Origin: Bacteroidales bacterium
GTDB taxonomy: Bacteria; Bacteroidota; Bacteroidia; Bacteroidales; UBA932
Assembly (NCBI GenBank): GCA_017962235.1
Contig: JAGCVS010000012.1
Coordinates: 103,209 to 167,208, forward strand
Length of the DNA stretch: 64,000 bases
Direction of reading: 5' to 3'
Shown here piece by piece: positions 18,787-27,347 of the stretch; position 1 is the stretch's first letter, and each line of letters opens with the position of its first letter. A model generated the notes under the pieces. The model had not been told where the DNA came from, did no database searches, and was given only the letters and a program-made list of their open reading frames with translations. Made by a program: the position numbers and the translations under genes.

Positions 18787-19844
18787 AACTTAAGATAGCG
18801 GTTCTTCCCGGCGACGGTATCGGTCCCGAGATTTCCAAGGTTGGAGTTGACGTGATGCGCGCCGTGTGTGCAAAGTTCGGTCACGAGGTCTCTTTCAAAG
18901 AGGCGCTTTGCGGTGCCGATGCGATAGACAAGGTGGGCGACCCCTTTCCGGAGGAGACTTTCCAGATTTGCATGGAGGCCGACGCGGTGCTGTTCTCTGC
19001 GGTGGGCGACCCTCGTTTTGACAACAACCCTACCGCCAAGGTGCGTCCGGAGCAGGGTCTGCTGGCAATGCGCAAGAAGCTGGGCCTGTACGCCAACATC
19101 CGCCCCATAGAGACCTTTGACTGTCTGGTGCACAACTCTCCGTTGAAAGACGAACTGGTGCGCGGCGCCGATTTTATCTGCATCCGCGAACTCACCGGCG
19201 GCATGTATTTTGGCGAGAAATATCAGGACGACGAGAAGGCGTACGACACCAACTATTACACCCGTGGCGAGATAGAGCGCATCCTCAAGGTGGGTTACGA
19301 GTATGCCCGCCGCCGCAACCGTCACCTCACCGTTGTGGATAAGGCCAACGTGCTGGCTTCCAGTCGTCTGTGGCGCAAGGTGGCGCAGGAGATGGCGCCT
19401 CAGTATCCCGATGTCACCACCGATTTCATGTATGTGGACAACGCTTCCATGCGCATGATTCAGGAGCCCAAGTTCTTCGACGTTATGGTAACGGAGAATA
19501 CCTTTGGAGACATCCTTACAGACGAAGGAAGCTGCATCACCGGCAGCATGGGGCTTCTGCCCAGCGCTTCCACCGGAGAGCATACTCCCGTATTCGAGCC
19601 CGTCCACGGCAGCTGGCCCGCAGCCAAGGGGCTCAACATAGCCAATCCGCTCGCGCAGATCCTCTCCGCAGCCATGCTGTTCGAGTATTTCGACCTCAAG
19701 GAAGAGGGGGCGCTTATCCGCCGTGCGGTGGCCGCATCCCTGGACGCGAACGTCCGTACGCCCGAAATACAGGTGGCCGGCGGTGCCAAATACGGCACCA
19801 AGGAGGTCGGCGCTTGGATTGTGGACTATATCGTTAAGGCTTAA
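18783..19844 (+). CDS. leuB: 3-isopropylmalate dehydrogenase
   Basis: NAD-dependent oxidative decarboxylation of 3-isopropylmalate (or methylmalate). Family signatures: [10 protein letters not shown] at the N terminus, the [11 protein letters not shown] loop, [13 protein letters not shown], and [25 protein letters not shown] near the C terminus. 353 residues is normal. The ATGA overlap with leuA indicates coupling; it is the last gene of the leu cluster. Confidence 0.97.
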   Translation: MKLKIAVLPGDGIGPEISKVGVDVMRAVCAKFGHEVSFKEALCGADAIDKVGDPFPEETFQICMEADAVLFSAVGDPRFDNNPTAKVRPEQGLLAMRKKLGLYANIRPIETFDCLVHNSPLKDELVRGADFICIRELTGGMYFGEKYQDDEKAYDTNYYTRGEIERILKVGYEYARRRNRHLTVVDKANVLASSRLWRKVAQEMAPQYPDVTTDFMYVDNASMRMIQEPKFFDVMVTENTFGDILTDEGSCITGSMGLLPSASTGEHTPVFEPVHGSWPAAKGLNIANPLAQILSAAMLFEYFDLKEEGALIRRAVAASLDANVRTPEIQVAGGAKYGTKEVGAWIVDYIVKA

Positions 19845-19893
19845 CTTGGTATCATCTTTGCTGATTTGCACCTCGTGCAAAAATGACATATAA

Positions 19894-21504
19894 ATGAAAA
19901 GGACGCTTGTAATACTTTTTCTGGCGATTAGCTCGCTGTCGGCTGCGGCACAGAGTGCAAACTTTGAACTTGCCAAGTCGCTTGACATACAGAATTCGAT
20001 ACTCAAACAGCTCTCTGCCAACTATGTGGACACGCTCCAGTTTGACAAGCTGATAAACACCGGCATCAGCGCCATGCTGAACTCCATTGACCCCTACACG
20101 GTGTATTATCCTGAAGAGGACGATGACGATTTGCAGCTGATGACCACCGGCATTTACGGCGGTATCGGCTCGCTGATAAAGAAGCGTCCCGGAGAGGCTG
20201 TGCTCATTACCGAGCCTTACCCAGACAGTCCGGCGGTTAAGGCGGGTCTGCAGCCCGGCGACAGCATAATTGCCATAGACGGCAAGAGCACCTACGGCGA
20301 GACCTCCCAGCAGAGTTCTGACCGCATGAAGGGGCAGCCCGGCAGCAAGGTGGAATTCCAGGTGATAAAAGGGCGCACCAAGGCCCCGGAGACCATAGTT
20401 GTAAAGCGTGAGAAGATACATATCTCCAGCATACAGAACTATTGCATCCTCAAAGACGATATCGGCTATGTAAACATTACCGGCTTCACCGCAGGCATGA
20501 CCACAGAGCTGCGCAGCGTGGTGCAGGAGCTCAAGAAAGCTGGCGCCAAGCGTCTCGTGATAGATTTGCGCGGCAACGGCGGCGGCCTTATGGACGAGGC
20601 CATCAAGTTGATGTCGCTGTTTGTGCCCAAGGGGACGCTGGTGGTATCTTCAAAGGGTCGCGCACGCGGCACCAACATGGAATATCACACCCAGACCGAC
20701 CCGATTGACACCGAGATCCCGGTACTGGTGATGATTAACAGCGGCAGCGCCTCCGCCAGCGAGATTGTGGCGGGCGCCTTCCAGGATCTGGACCGCGGCA
20801 CCATCGGCGGTACCCGTTCATTTGGCAAGGGCCTCATCCAGTCGGTGCGCCCCACCGCTTTCAATGGTTCCCTCAAGGTGACCACCGGCAAGTATTACAC
20901 CCCCAGCGGACGGTGCGTACAGGCTATCGACTACAGCCACCGCAACGAAGACGGCAGCGTGGGAGCAATCCCCGATTCGCTTACGCATGAGTTCAAGACG
21001 GCCGGCGGCCGCACTGTGAAAGACGGCGGCGGCATCACCCCCGACATCGTTGTGGAGAACAGGCGCTACAGCCGTCCCACCTATTCGCTTGTGTACGGTG
21101 ACATAATTGGTGATTACGCCATCGATTATTTCAGTCGGCATGAGAGCATTGCTCCTGCAAGCGAATTCACCCTCACAGATGAGGAATACGAAGAATTTGT
21201 CCGTTTCTGCGAGAACAAGACCTTTGACTGGCGCAGCGGCAGCGAGGCCGAGATGGCAAAACTCATAGAGGCCGCCCAATACGAGGGGACCTACGATACC
21301 TGCCGCGCAGAGATAGAGGCGCTCAAGGCAAAGCTGGATATCAGCAAGGCCGATGCCCTCCGCCTGGTGAAGGAAGAGGTAAAGCCCCTCATAGAGTCAG
21401 ATATTGCAGTAAAATACTATTTCCAGAAAGGGTCGTCTGTAGTGAATCTGCGCTACGACAATCAGCTCTATACGGCGATAGACAAGTGGCTGGAGGCTAA
21501 GTAA
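19894..21504 (+). CDS. Carboxy-terminal-processing S41 peptidase with PDZ domain
   Basis: Periplasmic serine protease of the CtpA/Prc type. Signal peptide 1-20 (LAISSLSAAAQ), cap region, PDZ domain about 85-170 (GGIGSLI, SPAVKAGLQPGDSIIAIDG), then the catalytic core with the nucleophile in NSGSASASEIVAGAFQD and the base in RSFGKGLIQ. A C-terminal helical tail of about 150 residues follows. 536 residues, usual for Bacteroidota members. Only 3 bp separate it from the next gene, so the two are probably co-transcribed although unrelated in pathway. Confidence 0.93.
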   Translation: MKRTLVILFLAISSLSAAAQSANFELAKSLDIQNSILKQLSANYVDTLQFDKLINTGISAMLNSIDPYTVYYPEEDDDDLQLMTTGIYGGIGSLIKKRPGEAVLITEPYPDSPAVKAGLQPGDSIIAIDGKSTYGETSQQSSDRMKGQPGSKVEFQVIKGRTKAPETIVVKREKIHISSIQNYCILKDDIGYVNITGFTAGMTTELRSVVQELKKAGAKRLVIDLRGNGGGLMDEAIKLMSLFVPKGTLVVSSKGRARGTNMEYHTQTDPIDTEIPVLVMINSGSASASEIVAGAFQDLDRGTIGGTRSFGKGLIQSVRPTAFNGSLKVTTGKYYTPSGRCVQAIDYSHRNEDGSVGAIPDSLTHEFKTAGGRTVKDGGGITPDIVVENRRYSRPTYSLVYGDIIGDYAIDYFSRHESIAPASEFTLTDEEYEEFVRFCENKTFDWRSGSEAEMAKLIEAAQYEGTYDTCRAEIEALKAKLDISKADALRLVKEEVKPLIESDIAVKYYFQKGSSVVNLRYDNQLYTAIDKWLEAK

Positions 21505-21507
21505 CCG

Positions 21508-23484
21508 ATGGGTCTGCTCTGCTGCTCGCTGTGTCAGATGGATGTCGAATATTGCCTCGCGTGGGCAAATGCCGGCATCGGTCCGCACGCGGTGGAGCTG
21601 CGTTTGGACGACCTCATCTTTGATCCCGACGACATCAAGTATTTCATGGCAAACCGCGGGGAGTGCCCCGTGGTGGCCACATATCGCATAAAGGACCCCT
21701 CCGAGGTGGATACCCTTGACCTGGATCCGGACGACGGCGAACCCGAACCTTCCGAGGTGGATATGGCGGTGCGGCTGCTGAGCACAGCGATTATCGCCGG
21801 AGCAGATTATATCGATGTGGATATGGATTTCCCCCGCGCGGAGCTCAGGTGGCTGGTGAATCTGGCCATGAATTACGGCTGCAGGGTCATCCTCTCTTAT
21901 CACAATGCCTTCGGCACCGATTCCACCGATACTCTGGCGGCCGTCGCCTCCCGCTGTTACGCGCTGGGCGCCGATATCGCCAAGATAGTCACCACCGCCC
22001 ATCATGCTCTGGAGAGCGGGCGCGTGCTGGCGCTCTACGACCGCTTTGAGGCGTCGCGCCTGATAGCGTTCGCCATGGGGCAGGAGGGGGAACAGTCCCG
22101 CCACGATGCGTTCAAGTGCGGGGCGCCGCTGATGTACTGTGCGCCGCGCCGCCGCCTCCCCACCGCAGAGGGACAGCCGCTGTTCAGCGACTTCTTCTCC
22201 AAATCAGATTATGTGGTGCACGGCGATGTTGAGCCGCCGTGTGCAAAGAGCATCGCCATCCGTGCTATTGTGGCGGCAGCGCTCACCAAGGGGGTCACCG
22301 TGCTGGACAACATCACCCTCTGCGATGATATCATCGACGCCATGGAGGTGGCAAAGCAGCTCTTTGCCAAGGTCGTCTATGATAGAAAGGCTAATTCCCT
22401 CACCATCACCGGTAATCAGGACATTCGCACCAACGGTCTTCAGGTAAAAAGGGACATCCTGGATGTGGGCGGCTGCGGGCTTCTGTGCAGGATATGCATC
22501 CCGCTGGCGGCCCTCTCGCGCAAAATGGTGATGATAACCGGCCGCGGCAGTCTCATGCAGAAGAGGTTCTCCAAAGGTTGCCCGGAACTCACCCGCCGCG
22601 GGGTATTCATAGATTTCTCGCTGGGCCGCCTGCCTGTATTCGTGCAGGGACCGCTCAATCCTGGTGTCTACAACATAGTGTCGCCTGCAAGCTCGCAGTT
22701 CGCCTCCGGACTGGTGATGGCGCTCCCGTTTGTAGAAGAGGGCGAGGTCGTGCTTAAGGTGCGCGACATGTCGGCCCTGCCGCACATGCAAATCACCGCC
22801 GACGTCGTCTCGCGCATGGGGGTGAAATACAATGAGGTGACCGCGGAAGATGGCAAGAGCGTGACATTCTCTATATCGGGCCGGCAGAACTTCCTGCCCG
22901 GAAGGATGGAGATAGAGAACGACTGGGCTGCGGCAGCGCTCTGGCTGGTGATGGGGGCGATTTCCGGCGAGAGCGGCACTGACAACATGGTGGTCAAGTC
23001 GCTCCAGCCCGACAATTTTATTCTGGATGTGCTGGAAACGGCCGGTGCCGATGTAGAGCGTTACACCGACCCGGAAATGAAGTATTATGGCGACAATATC
23101 TGCTACTACTCTGCCATGCGCACAGTTATGGCGGCGTTCGAGTGCGATATCGCTCCGAATCCCGATTTGTTGGGACCGCTTATTCTGCTGGCGCTGCGCT
23201 GTGAGGGAGAGAGTTGCATCCACGGCGTGCGGTTGCTGGGCGGCAAAGAACAGTTCTATGTGGATGAATTCTCCTGTCTTGGGGCGGAAATCACCCTTGA
23301 AAACGACGACATCTATGTCAAAGGCTATTTTGGCAAGACGCTGAAAGGGGAGCGAGTAAGCTCTCACGGCGACTATCGCCTTGCTATGTCGCTGCTGGCC
23401 GCCCGCAAGATCTGCGAGGGGCTGATAGATGTAGACGACACCGATTGCATCAACCGCTTCTGGCCCGATTTTCCTATTAATTAA
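21508..23484 (+). CDS. Fusion of type I 3-dehydroquinate dehydratase and EPSP-synthase-like domain
   Basis: One 658-residue protein covering two steps of the shikimate pathway. Residues 1-230 are type I dehydroquinase: VELRLD (E30), TYR (R60), SYH (H132), Schiff-base Lys159 in IAKI, and the MGxxGxxSR and AEGQP loop. Residues 235-658 have the EPSP synthase fold: K247, S248, R252 in AKSIAIRA, PASSQFAS (395-400), NPD (D553) and YRLAM (R624). Several usual active-site positions differ: the GNxGT loop reads GGCGLLCR, the RPM segment is QKRFS, KExDR is KEQFY, and the HR pair near 623 is YR. The EPSP half may be altered or inactive. Confidence 0.85.
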   Translation: MGLLCCSLCQMDVEYCLAWANAGIGPHAVELRLDDLIFDPDDIKYFMANRGECPVVATYRIKDPSEVDTLDLDPDDGEPEPSEVDMAVRLLSTAIIAGADYIDVDMDFPRAELRWLVNLAMNYGCRVILSYHNAFGTDSTDTLAAVASRCYALGADIAKIVTTAHHALESGRVLALYDRFEASRLIAFAMGQEGEQSRHDAFKCGAPLMYCAPRRRLPTAEGQPLFSDFFSKSDYVVHGDVEPPCAKSIAIRAIVAAALTKGVTVLDNITLCDDIIDAMEVAKQLFAKVVYDRKANSLTITGNQDIRTNGLQVKRDILDVGGCGLLCRICIPLAALSRKMVMITGRGSLMQKRFSKGCPELTRRGVFIDFSLGRLPVFVQGPLNPGVYNIVSPASSQFASGLVMALPFVEEGEVVLKVRDMSALPHMQITADVVSRMGVKYNEVTAEDGKSVTFSISGRQNFLPGRMEIENDWAAAALWLVMGAISGESGTDNMVVKSLQPDNFILDVLETAGADVERYTDPEMKYYGDNICYYSAMRTVMAAFECDIAPNPDLLGPLILLALRCEGESCIHGVRLLGGKEQFYVDEFSCLGAEITLENDDIYVKGYFGKTLKGERVSSHGDYRLAMSLLAARKICEGLIDVDDTDCINRFWPDFPIN

Positions 23485-23491
23485 GGGGGCC

Positions 23492-23580
23492 TGCTCCCAA
23501 TGGCGTTATTTTGTTGCCATTGGGAGCAAAATAGGCCGTTTTTGCTGCCAATGGAAGATTTTCTTCACCATTGGGAGCAG
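23492..23580. repeat. Two tandem hairpins built from a TGCTCCCAATGG arm
   Basis: Arm TGCTCCCAATGGC (23492-23504) pairs perfectly over 13 bp with 23516-23528. A second copy (23543-23554) pairs with 23568-23579 with one mismatch. The four arms form two adjacent stem-loops right after the aro fusion gene. No U-tract follows, so this is not a standard terminator; it may be a repeat element or an RNA-stabilising structure. Confidence 0.8.
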
Positions 23581-23591
23581 TAAGCAGGCGA

Positions 23592-23622
23592 TTTGTAATT
23601 TCAGAAAAATGGCATACCTTTG
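23592..23622 (+). promoter_or_regulatory. Promoter of tRNA-Leu
   Basis: TTTG (23592-23595), 19 nt, then TACCTTTG (23615-23622), full match to the -33/-7 pair of Bacteroidota. Start near 23628, about 46 nt before the mature tRNA. Confidence 0.8.
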
Positions 23623-23673
23623 CAGGCACTTCCAGTGGGAGATCTACCGGCGGCCCGGCCGCTTAGTTTCAAT

Positions 23674-23757
23674 GCCCGGATGGCGGAATCGGTAGACGCG
23701 CTGGTCTCAAACACCAGTGGCCGCGAGGCTGTGCCGGTTCGACCCCGGCTCCGGGTA
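23674..23757 (+). tRNA. tRNA-Leu (anticodon CAA)
   Basis: 84-nt class II cloverleaf: acceptor GCCCGGA/TCCGGGT, a 17-nt anticodon arm with loop CTCAAAC giving anticodon CAA (reads UUG), a long variable arm typical of leucine tRNA, and T arm GGTTCGACC. CCA is not encoded. Its 3' half is overlapped on the other strand by the last codons of the serine recombinase, which marks it as the likely attachment region of the island. Confidence 0.95.
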
Positions 23758-25275
23758 CCCAACCGAATTCTCCTCATTTTTTGAGGAGATTTTTTTATTC
23801 TCTCCGCGTAACTGCCTGGTTTCCTGATATATTATATCGAGCATTGAGTTGTAGGCGTTGGTTCGATATTTTTTTCCGTCAAAAACCACTTTTTCGGGAA
23901 ATATCGAACCAAGCAACCTAATTTTTGTCTCGTATGGTGCTGATTCAAAGAAAGTTCCAAGGTTTTCAATGACATTTACGGCGTATGTGAGTTTTGGTTT
24001 AATCTTCAAGTCGGCACTAAGACGCAGGGTTTTAATCTGGCGGTCTAGGTCGCTTGCTTGAGCTTGTAAACGCTCTGTAAGCCGTAGTTTCTCAGCTAAT
24101 GATAGCTCGCCATCCAAATATTTATCAGCCAAGGTGTCAATTCGCTTGTTTATAGTAGCGAGTTGTTCCTGCAACTTGTCTGCCTTTGCGCGATTGCCCC
24201 TAACCGCATCGCCGCGTATATCCTCCAAGATTGCTGAATAGAGGTTCAGTACCGCCTTATTTGGTTTAAGATTTGAAACGTACTTGACAAATCCGTTATT
24301 GACATCCTCTGCCCGCACGTTGAGGTGTTTATGGTCATGGCAACAGAAGTAATAAGTGTATTGGCCTCCGTTGCCCGTGCTTGTTGCGCCGGTTAAGGCA
24401 TGTCCGCAGACAGGACAAATCAGATACTTCCGGAGATATAAGTCTGGATTAGCTGTGCGTCCCAGTTTTGGTGTTTTTTTTTTCTTGCCTGCGAGAGCAT
24501 CCTGAACCGCATCAAATGTCGCCCGGTCAATAAGAGCTTCATGCTGGCCCGGGACAATTTGTTCCGGCTCGCCGTTGTATGCGGGAACAACAATGTCACC
24601 CACATAGAAGCGGTTCTTGAGCAAGTCAAACAAAGAAGAATCAGGGAGATTGGGGTAGATACGACGCTTTATGCAAGTAGGCGCTTCAAGTCCCTTTGCA
24701 ACCTCCTTAAATAATTGGCGTATGCGCTCTGCTTTGGGTTCGTCAACTTCAACCCAGCAGTCATGCTTGGATGCGCGTAAATTCTTGTAGCCGCGAGGTG
24801 CCTTATGAGTGCATTTCCCTTTCAGCAATGAGCCGTGAATGCCCTCTTTGGTTCTACGGGCTATCTTAACATCTTCGGTATGCGCTGCTCCGCAGTACAT
24901 GGAGAGCAGCATTGACCATTCGGTGCCGGAGAAGTCAATCGGTGATTCTATGGCGTTTATCTCTACGCCTAACTCGTCATAGAATTTCCTTTTGTATGCA
25001 AAGGCAAATTCAACATTTCGTGCGTACCTGTCCCAGCGTAAAAACAGGACTTTGGACACTTGCCCTTTGTGCTTACGGCAGTAATCGTAAATCTTCTTCA
25101 TCTCGGGCCGCTGCAAGCTGAAGTCCTTGGCGGAGAAATCTTCACGATATACGTCAATGATGTTGAGGTTCTGGTTTGCGCAGTATGCTCGCAGGTATTG
25201 CTCCTGCACTTCGAGGGAGCTACCTTCCCGCTGCTCATCGGTACTGACCCTGCAGTATAATATAACATTTGTCAT
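23707..25275 (-). CDS. Large serine recombinase (integrase-like)
   Basis: Site-specific DNA recombinase, likely the integrase of the adjoining island. Catalytic N-terminal resolvase domain with YCRVSTDEQREGSS (Arg9, Ser11), a recombinase domain (about 155-260), a zinc ribbon (CPVC at 287-290 and CC at 311-312), and a coiled coil (about 335-425), the order of phage-type large serine integrases. 522 residues. The reading frame runs through the terminator and 3' half of tRNA-Leu: its last 16 residues (PEPGSNRHSLAATGV region) and stop are antisense tRNA sequence, so the natural C terminus may have been changed by integration. Starts 4 bp inside the end of a tiny upstream ORF. Confidence 0.92.
   Translation of the reverse strand: MTNVILYCRVSTDEQREGSSLEVQEQYLRAYCANQNLNIIDVYREDFSAKDFSLQRPEMKKIYDYCRKHKGQVSKVLFLRWDRYARNVEFAFAYKRKFYDELGVEINAIESPIDFSGTEWSMLLSMYCGAAHTEDVKIARRTKEGIHGSLLKGKCTHKAPRGYKNLRASKHDCWVEVDEPKAERIRQLFKEVAKGLEAPTCIKRRIYPNLPDSSLFDLLKNRFYVGDIVVPAYNGEPEQIVPGQHEALIDRATFDAVQDALAGKKKKTPKLGRTANPDLYLRKYLICPVCGHALTGATSTGNGGQYTYYFCCHDHKHLNVRAEDVNNGFVKYVSNLKPNKAVLNLYSAILEDIRGDAVRGNRAKADKLQEQLATINKRIDTLADKYLDGELSLAEKLRLTERLQAQASDLDRQIKTLRLSADLKIKPKLTYAVNVIENLGTFFESAPYETKIRLLGSIFPEKVVFDGKKYRTNAYNSMLDIIYQETRQLRGENKKISSKNEENSVGYPEPGSNRHSLAATGV
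23770..23796 (+). terminator. Terminator of tRNA-Leu
   Basis: CTCCTCA, a 5-nt T loop, TGAGGAG, then ATTTTTTT, 12 nt after the tRNA. The hairpin is embedded in the coding sequence of the opposing recombinase. Confidence 0.85.
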
Positions 25276-25418
25276 TGCAGACCCTCCATAAGGTTTTCGC
25301 TCTCAATCTGTAAGTGTGCTACGCTATATAAGAAGTTGCGTAGGTTCTTCACCTGCTCGTCTGGCAGTCTAAAATCATCAATGGTTAAAATTTCATTACA
25401 TTTTTTAATAGATAACAA
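25272..25418 (-). CDS. Possible 48-residue accessory ORF coupled to the recombinase
   Basis: An uninterrupted frame without an early ATG ends in TGA overlapping the recombinase ATG (ATGA). If TTG at 25418 is used, the product contains TIDDFRLPDEQVKNLRNFLY then SVAHLQIESENLMEGLQ, an acidic helical peptide. The overlap and sensible amino-acid composition suggest a real gene translationally coupled to the integrase, perhaps a small directionality or control factor. No family is recognised and the start is uncertain, as CAACTTTG around it could also be read as a weak -7 box. Confidence 0.4.
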   Translation of the reverse strand: MLSIKKCNEILTIDDFRLPDEQVKNLRNFLYSVAHLQIESENLMEGLQ

Positions 25419-25519
25419 AGTTGCGTGTATATTGGGCGCGCCCGCCTAAATATTATTTATAGTCGCAACCAAATATACATTTTTGATTTGACTTCTTTCT
25501 TTTCTGGCACTCGACCCGG

Positions 25520-26152
25520 TCAAAGCGATGACATCATCTTCAATTTTCGCAATGTATTGATGCTCGTATGGGTTATTGCCTGCACGTTGCGCAAAGAAAG
25601 CCCCTTTTTAAGCAGTTTAATCTCATTGGGATAGTCCAGCCTCATCTGCTCGGCAGATTTGCGCCAGCCCGCTTTTCTGCCTACCTGGCCGCCAAGGCTG
25701 CGGAAGTGGTTATAACCGCTTTCCATTCTGCTGCGGATGAGTGAGCGTTCCATTGAGTTGAACTGGGCTAAGATGCCAAGTACAAGTTGCGCAATCGGGT
25801 TGGGTGCTCCGTTGGACAGGAGCGTCTCCAACCCGTTCTGGTGGATATAAACGCTGACGTTATGTGCGGAGAGGGTTTCTATTACAGAGAGGAAATCAAC
25901 AGCACGGCGTGACAGACGGCTGCACTCGTAGATGAGCACCTTATCTACTGGATGAACCTCAACATAGGAGAGCAGTTCTACCAGAGCTTCGCGCTCCTCC
26001 ACTTTCTTTGCGCCGCTGATCTTCTCCGAAAATTCTCTGACCACCTCGTATCCCATTCTTTCGGCATACGCCCTCAACTCTGCCAGCTGGCGGTCATATT
26101 CTTGTCCTTTGGTACTAACTCGAGCATAAATACAGGTTTTGATCCTTTCCAT
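25520..26152 (-). CDS. Small serine recombinase (resolvase/invertase family)
   Basis: Site-specific recombinase of the Tn3 resolvase/DNA invertase type. Residues 1-140 are the catalytic domain: IYARVSTKGQEYDRQ with Ser13 and the YECSRLSRRAVDFL segment; a long helix with MERSLIRSRMESG follows; the end (LSLRNVQAITHTSINTLRKL) is a Hin-type helix-turn-helix. 210 residues. ATG at 26152 is chosen because the resolvase homology begins right after it and a promoter sits 52 nt upstream. It could invert DNA, resolve co-integrates or serve the island; no inverted recombination sites flanking a promoter were identified. Confidence 0.9.
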   Translation of the reverse strand: MERIKTCIYARVSTKGQEYDRQLAELRAYAERMGYEVVREFSEKISGAKKVEEREALVELLSYVEVHPVDKVLIYECSRLSRRAVDFLSVIETLSAHNVSVYIHQNGLETLLSNGAPNPIAQLVLGILAQFNSMERSLIRSRMESGYNHFRSLGGQVGRKAGWRKSAEQMRLDYPNEIKLLKKGLSLRNVQAITHTSINTLRKLKMMSSL

Positions 26153-26203
26153 ACAACCAGTTTTGATCTTTATAATTAACGTTTGTATCAATGAATCCCA
26201 ATA

Positions 26204-26235
26204 CAAATATACATAAAGGTTAATAATATACCAAA
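26204..26235 (-). promoter_or_regulatory. Promoter of the resolvase gene
   Basis: Minus-strand TTTG (26235-26232), 20 nt, then TATATTTG (26211-26204). Start near 26197, about 45 nt before the ATG. It lies back to back with the XRE promoter, so the XRE protein could control both. Confidence 0.75.
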
Positions 26236-26268
26236 TTAATTTATAAATCAATCATGTGCCTTAAAATC

Positions 26269-26298
26269 TTGACATATAGGTTATTTTTCCTACCTTTG
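26269..26298 (+). promoter_or_regulatory. Promoter of the XRE regulator, nearly leaderless
   Basis: TTG (26269-26271), 19 nt, then TACCTTTG (26291-26298). The predicted start falls near 26304, only about 4 nt before the first in-frame ATG at 26308. Confidence 0.75.
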
Positions 26299-26307
26299 GA
26301 TAAACAA

Positions 26308-26631
26308 ATGGATATGAACACTCTGGAAACCTTGAATAGGAACGTTGATCTTTTGTGTGCTGAACGCAGATGGAGCCACAAACGGCTGGCGAAGGAAATG
26401 GGCGTGGAAGAATCTGCATTGTCACGGACGCTGTCCAGTAACCCCCGGCTAACGACTCTGGAAAAAATAGCAAAGGCCCTTGATGTCTCCATCAAGAGCC
26501 TCTTCGAGGATAATGACGCTATCGAAGGCTTTGTATCTGTCAAAGGCAGGATTTATCGCATCAATAGCAGGGAGGAGTTTGATAGCATTGTTGGTAAGAA
26601 GGCACTAACAGTAAAGCCTAGGTCCATCTGA
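26308..26631 (+). CDS. XRE-family helix-turn-helix regulator
   Basis: DNA-binding protein, 107 residues. The HTH spans about 10-65: RRWSHKRLAKEMGVEESALSR then TLEKIAKALDVSIKSLF, the usual Cro/CI pattern. The C-terminal 40 residues (VKGRIYRINSREEFDSIV) are a short beta-strand tail seen in some plasmid and island regulators. Divergent from the resolvase with both promoters in a 95-bp gap, so it is the likely regulator of the island recombinase and of itself. A second ATG at 26314 is possible. A strong terminator follows. Confidence 0.88.
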   Translation: MDMNTLETLNRNVDLLCAERRWSHKRLAKEMGVEESALSRTLSSNPRLTTLEKIAKALDVSIKSLFEDNDAIEGFVSVKGRIYRINSREEFDSIVGKKALTVKPRSI

Positions 26632-26637
26632 TAAACC

Positions 26638-26659
26638 AAAGCCCCGGGGCCGGGGCTTT
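26638..26659 (+). terminator. Terminator after the XRE gene
   Basis: AAAGCCCCG, GGGC loop, CGGGGCTTT: a 9-bp GC stem flanked by A and T runs, 6 nt after the stop. It can act in both directions. Confidence 0.85.
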
Positions 26660-26785
26660 CGTGGCGAAACAAATATTGTATTGGAGCAAAAACGCAATGT
26701 TGTATGTTTCAATTGCTATCTAACACAAATAAAGTGACACATCGTTATTTGATGTATCACCTTATCACTATTTGATAAAAAGGGA

Positions 26786-27184
26786 CTAATGGAGCTTGTA
26801 GCCAATATTGACATGAACGATTCCGTCATCTTCATTAATATACTCATACATTTCATTGAGAACAATTTTCCCTTGAGTATATAGATTATAGATTTCAGGA
26901 AAATTCGTTTTTAACAACTCCATTTGCTGAGAATAATCTTTAACATATTTTCTCTTAAAGAAGTAGTTTACATCATAATGCGTTGAACCATCTTCCTTAG
27001 GTTGCGCCTCAATAGACGAAATACCCAAGTAGCCGTCTGTGTAGTATTCATACAATTGAGGATAGTGCACTTTCAATATGGCAACCTGTTCATCAACATC
27101 AGTAATCTTCGTGCTATGACGAGATACTCCACAAGAACTCATTACAAATAGAAGAAGAGCTGCGACTAGATAACAACGATTCAT
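26786..27184 (-). CDS. Small lipoprotein of unknown function
   Basis: 132 residues from MNRCYLVAALLLFVMSSC, a lipobox signal (Cys18). The mature part has two similar stretches: VAILKVHYPQLYEYYTDGYL and MELLKTNFPEIYNLYTQGKI, each followed by a beta segment (VNYFFKRKY; VHVNIGYKL), so it is an internal duplication of about 55 residues. The family is not recognised. Located in the island behind the XRE gene; low GC like its neighbours. A minus-strand TATCTTTG box lies at 27219-27212, about 22 nt before the expected start site. Confidence 0.6.
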   Translation of the reverse strand: MNRCYLVAALLLFVMSSCGVSRHSTKITDVDEQVAILKVHYPQLYEYYTDGYLGISSIEAQPKEDGSTHYDVNYFFKRKYVKDYSQQMELLKTNFPEIYNLYTQGKIVLNEMYEYINEDDGIVHVNIGYKLH

Positions 27185-27347
27185 AATTGATAGTAGTTCA
27201 AATGCTTTCCCCAAAGATAATCAATATGTACTAATAACGAGATAGTAACTTTAATATTTTAGGTTGTCTTGATACAGCCCGGCGGCTACGGCCAGCATCA
27301 AAAAAAGATTATTCTGATACGATTCTAGATTGATACTCTTTGCTGGA

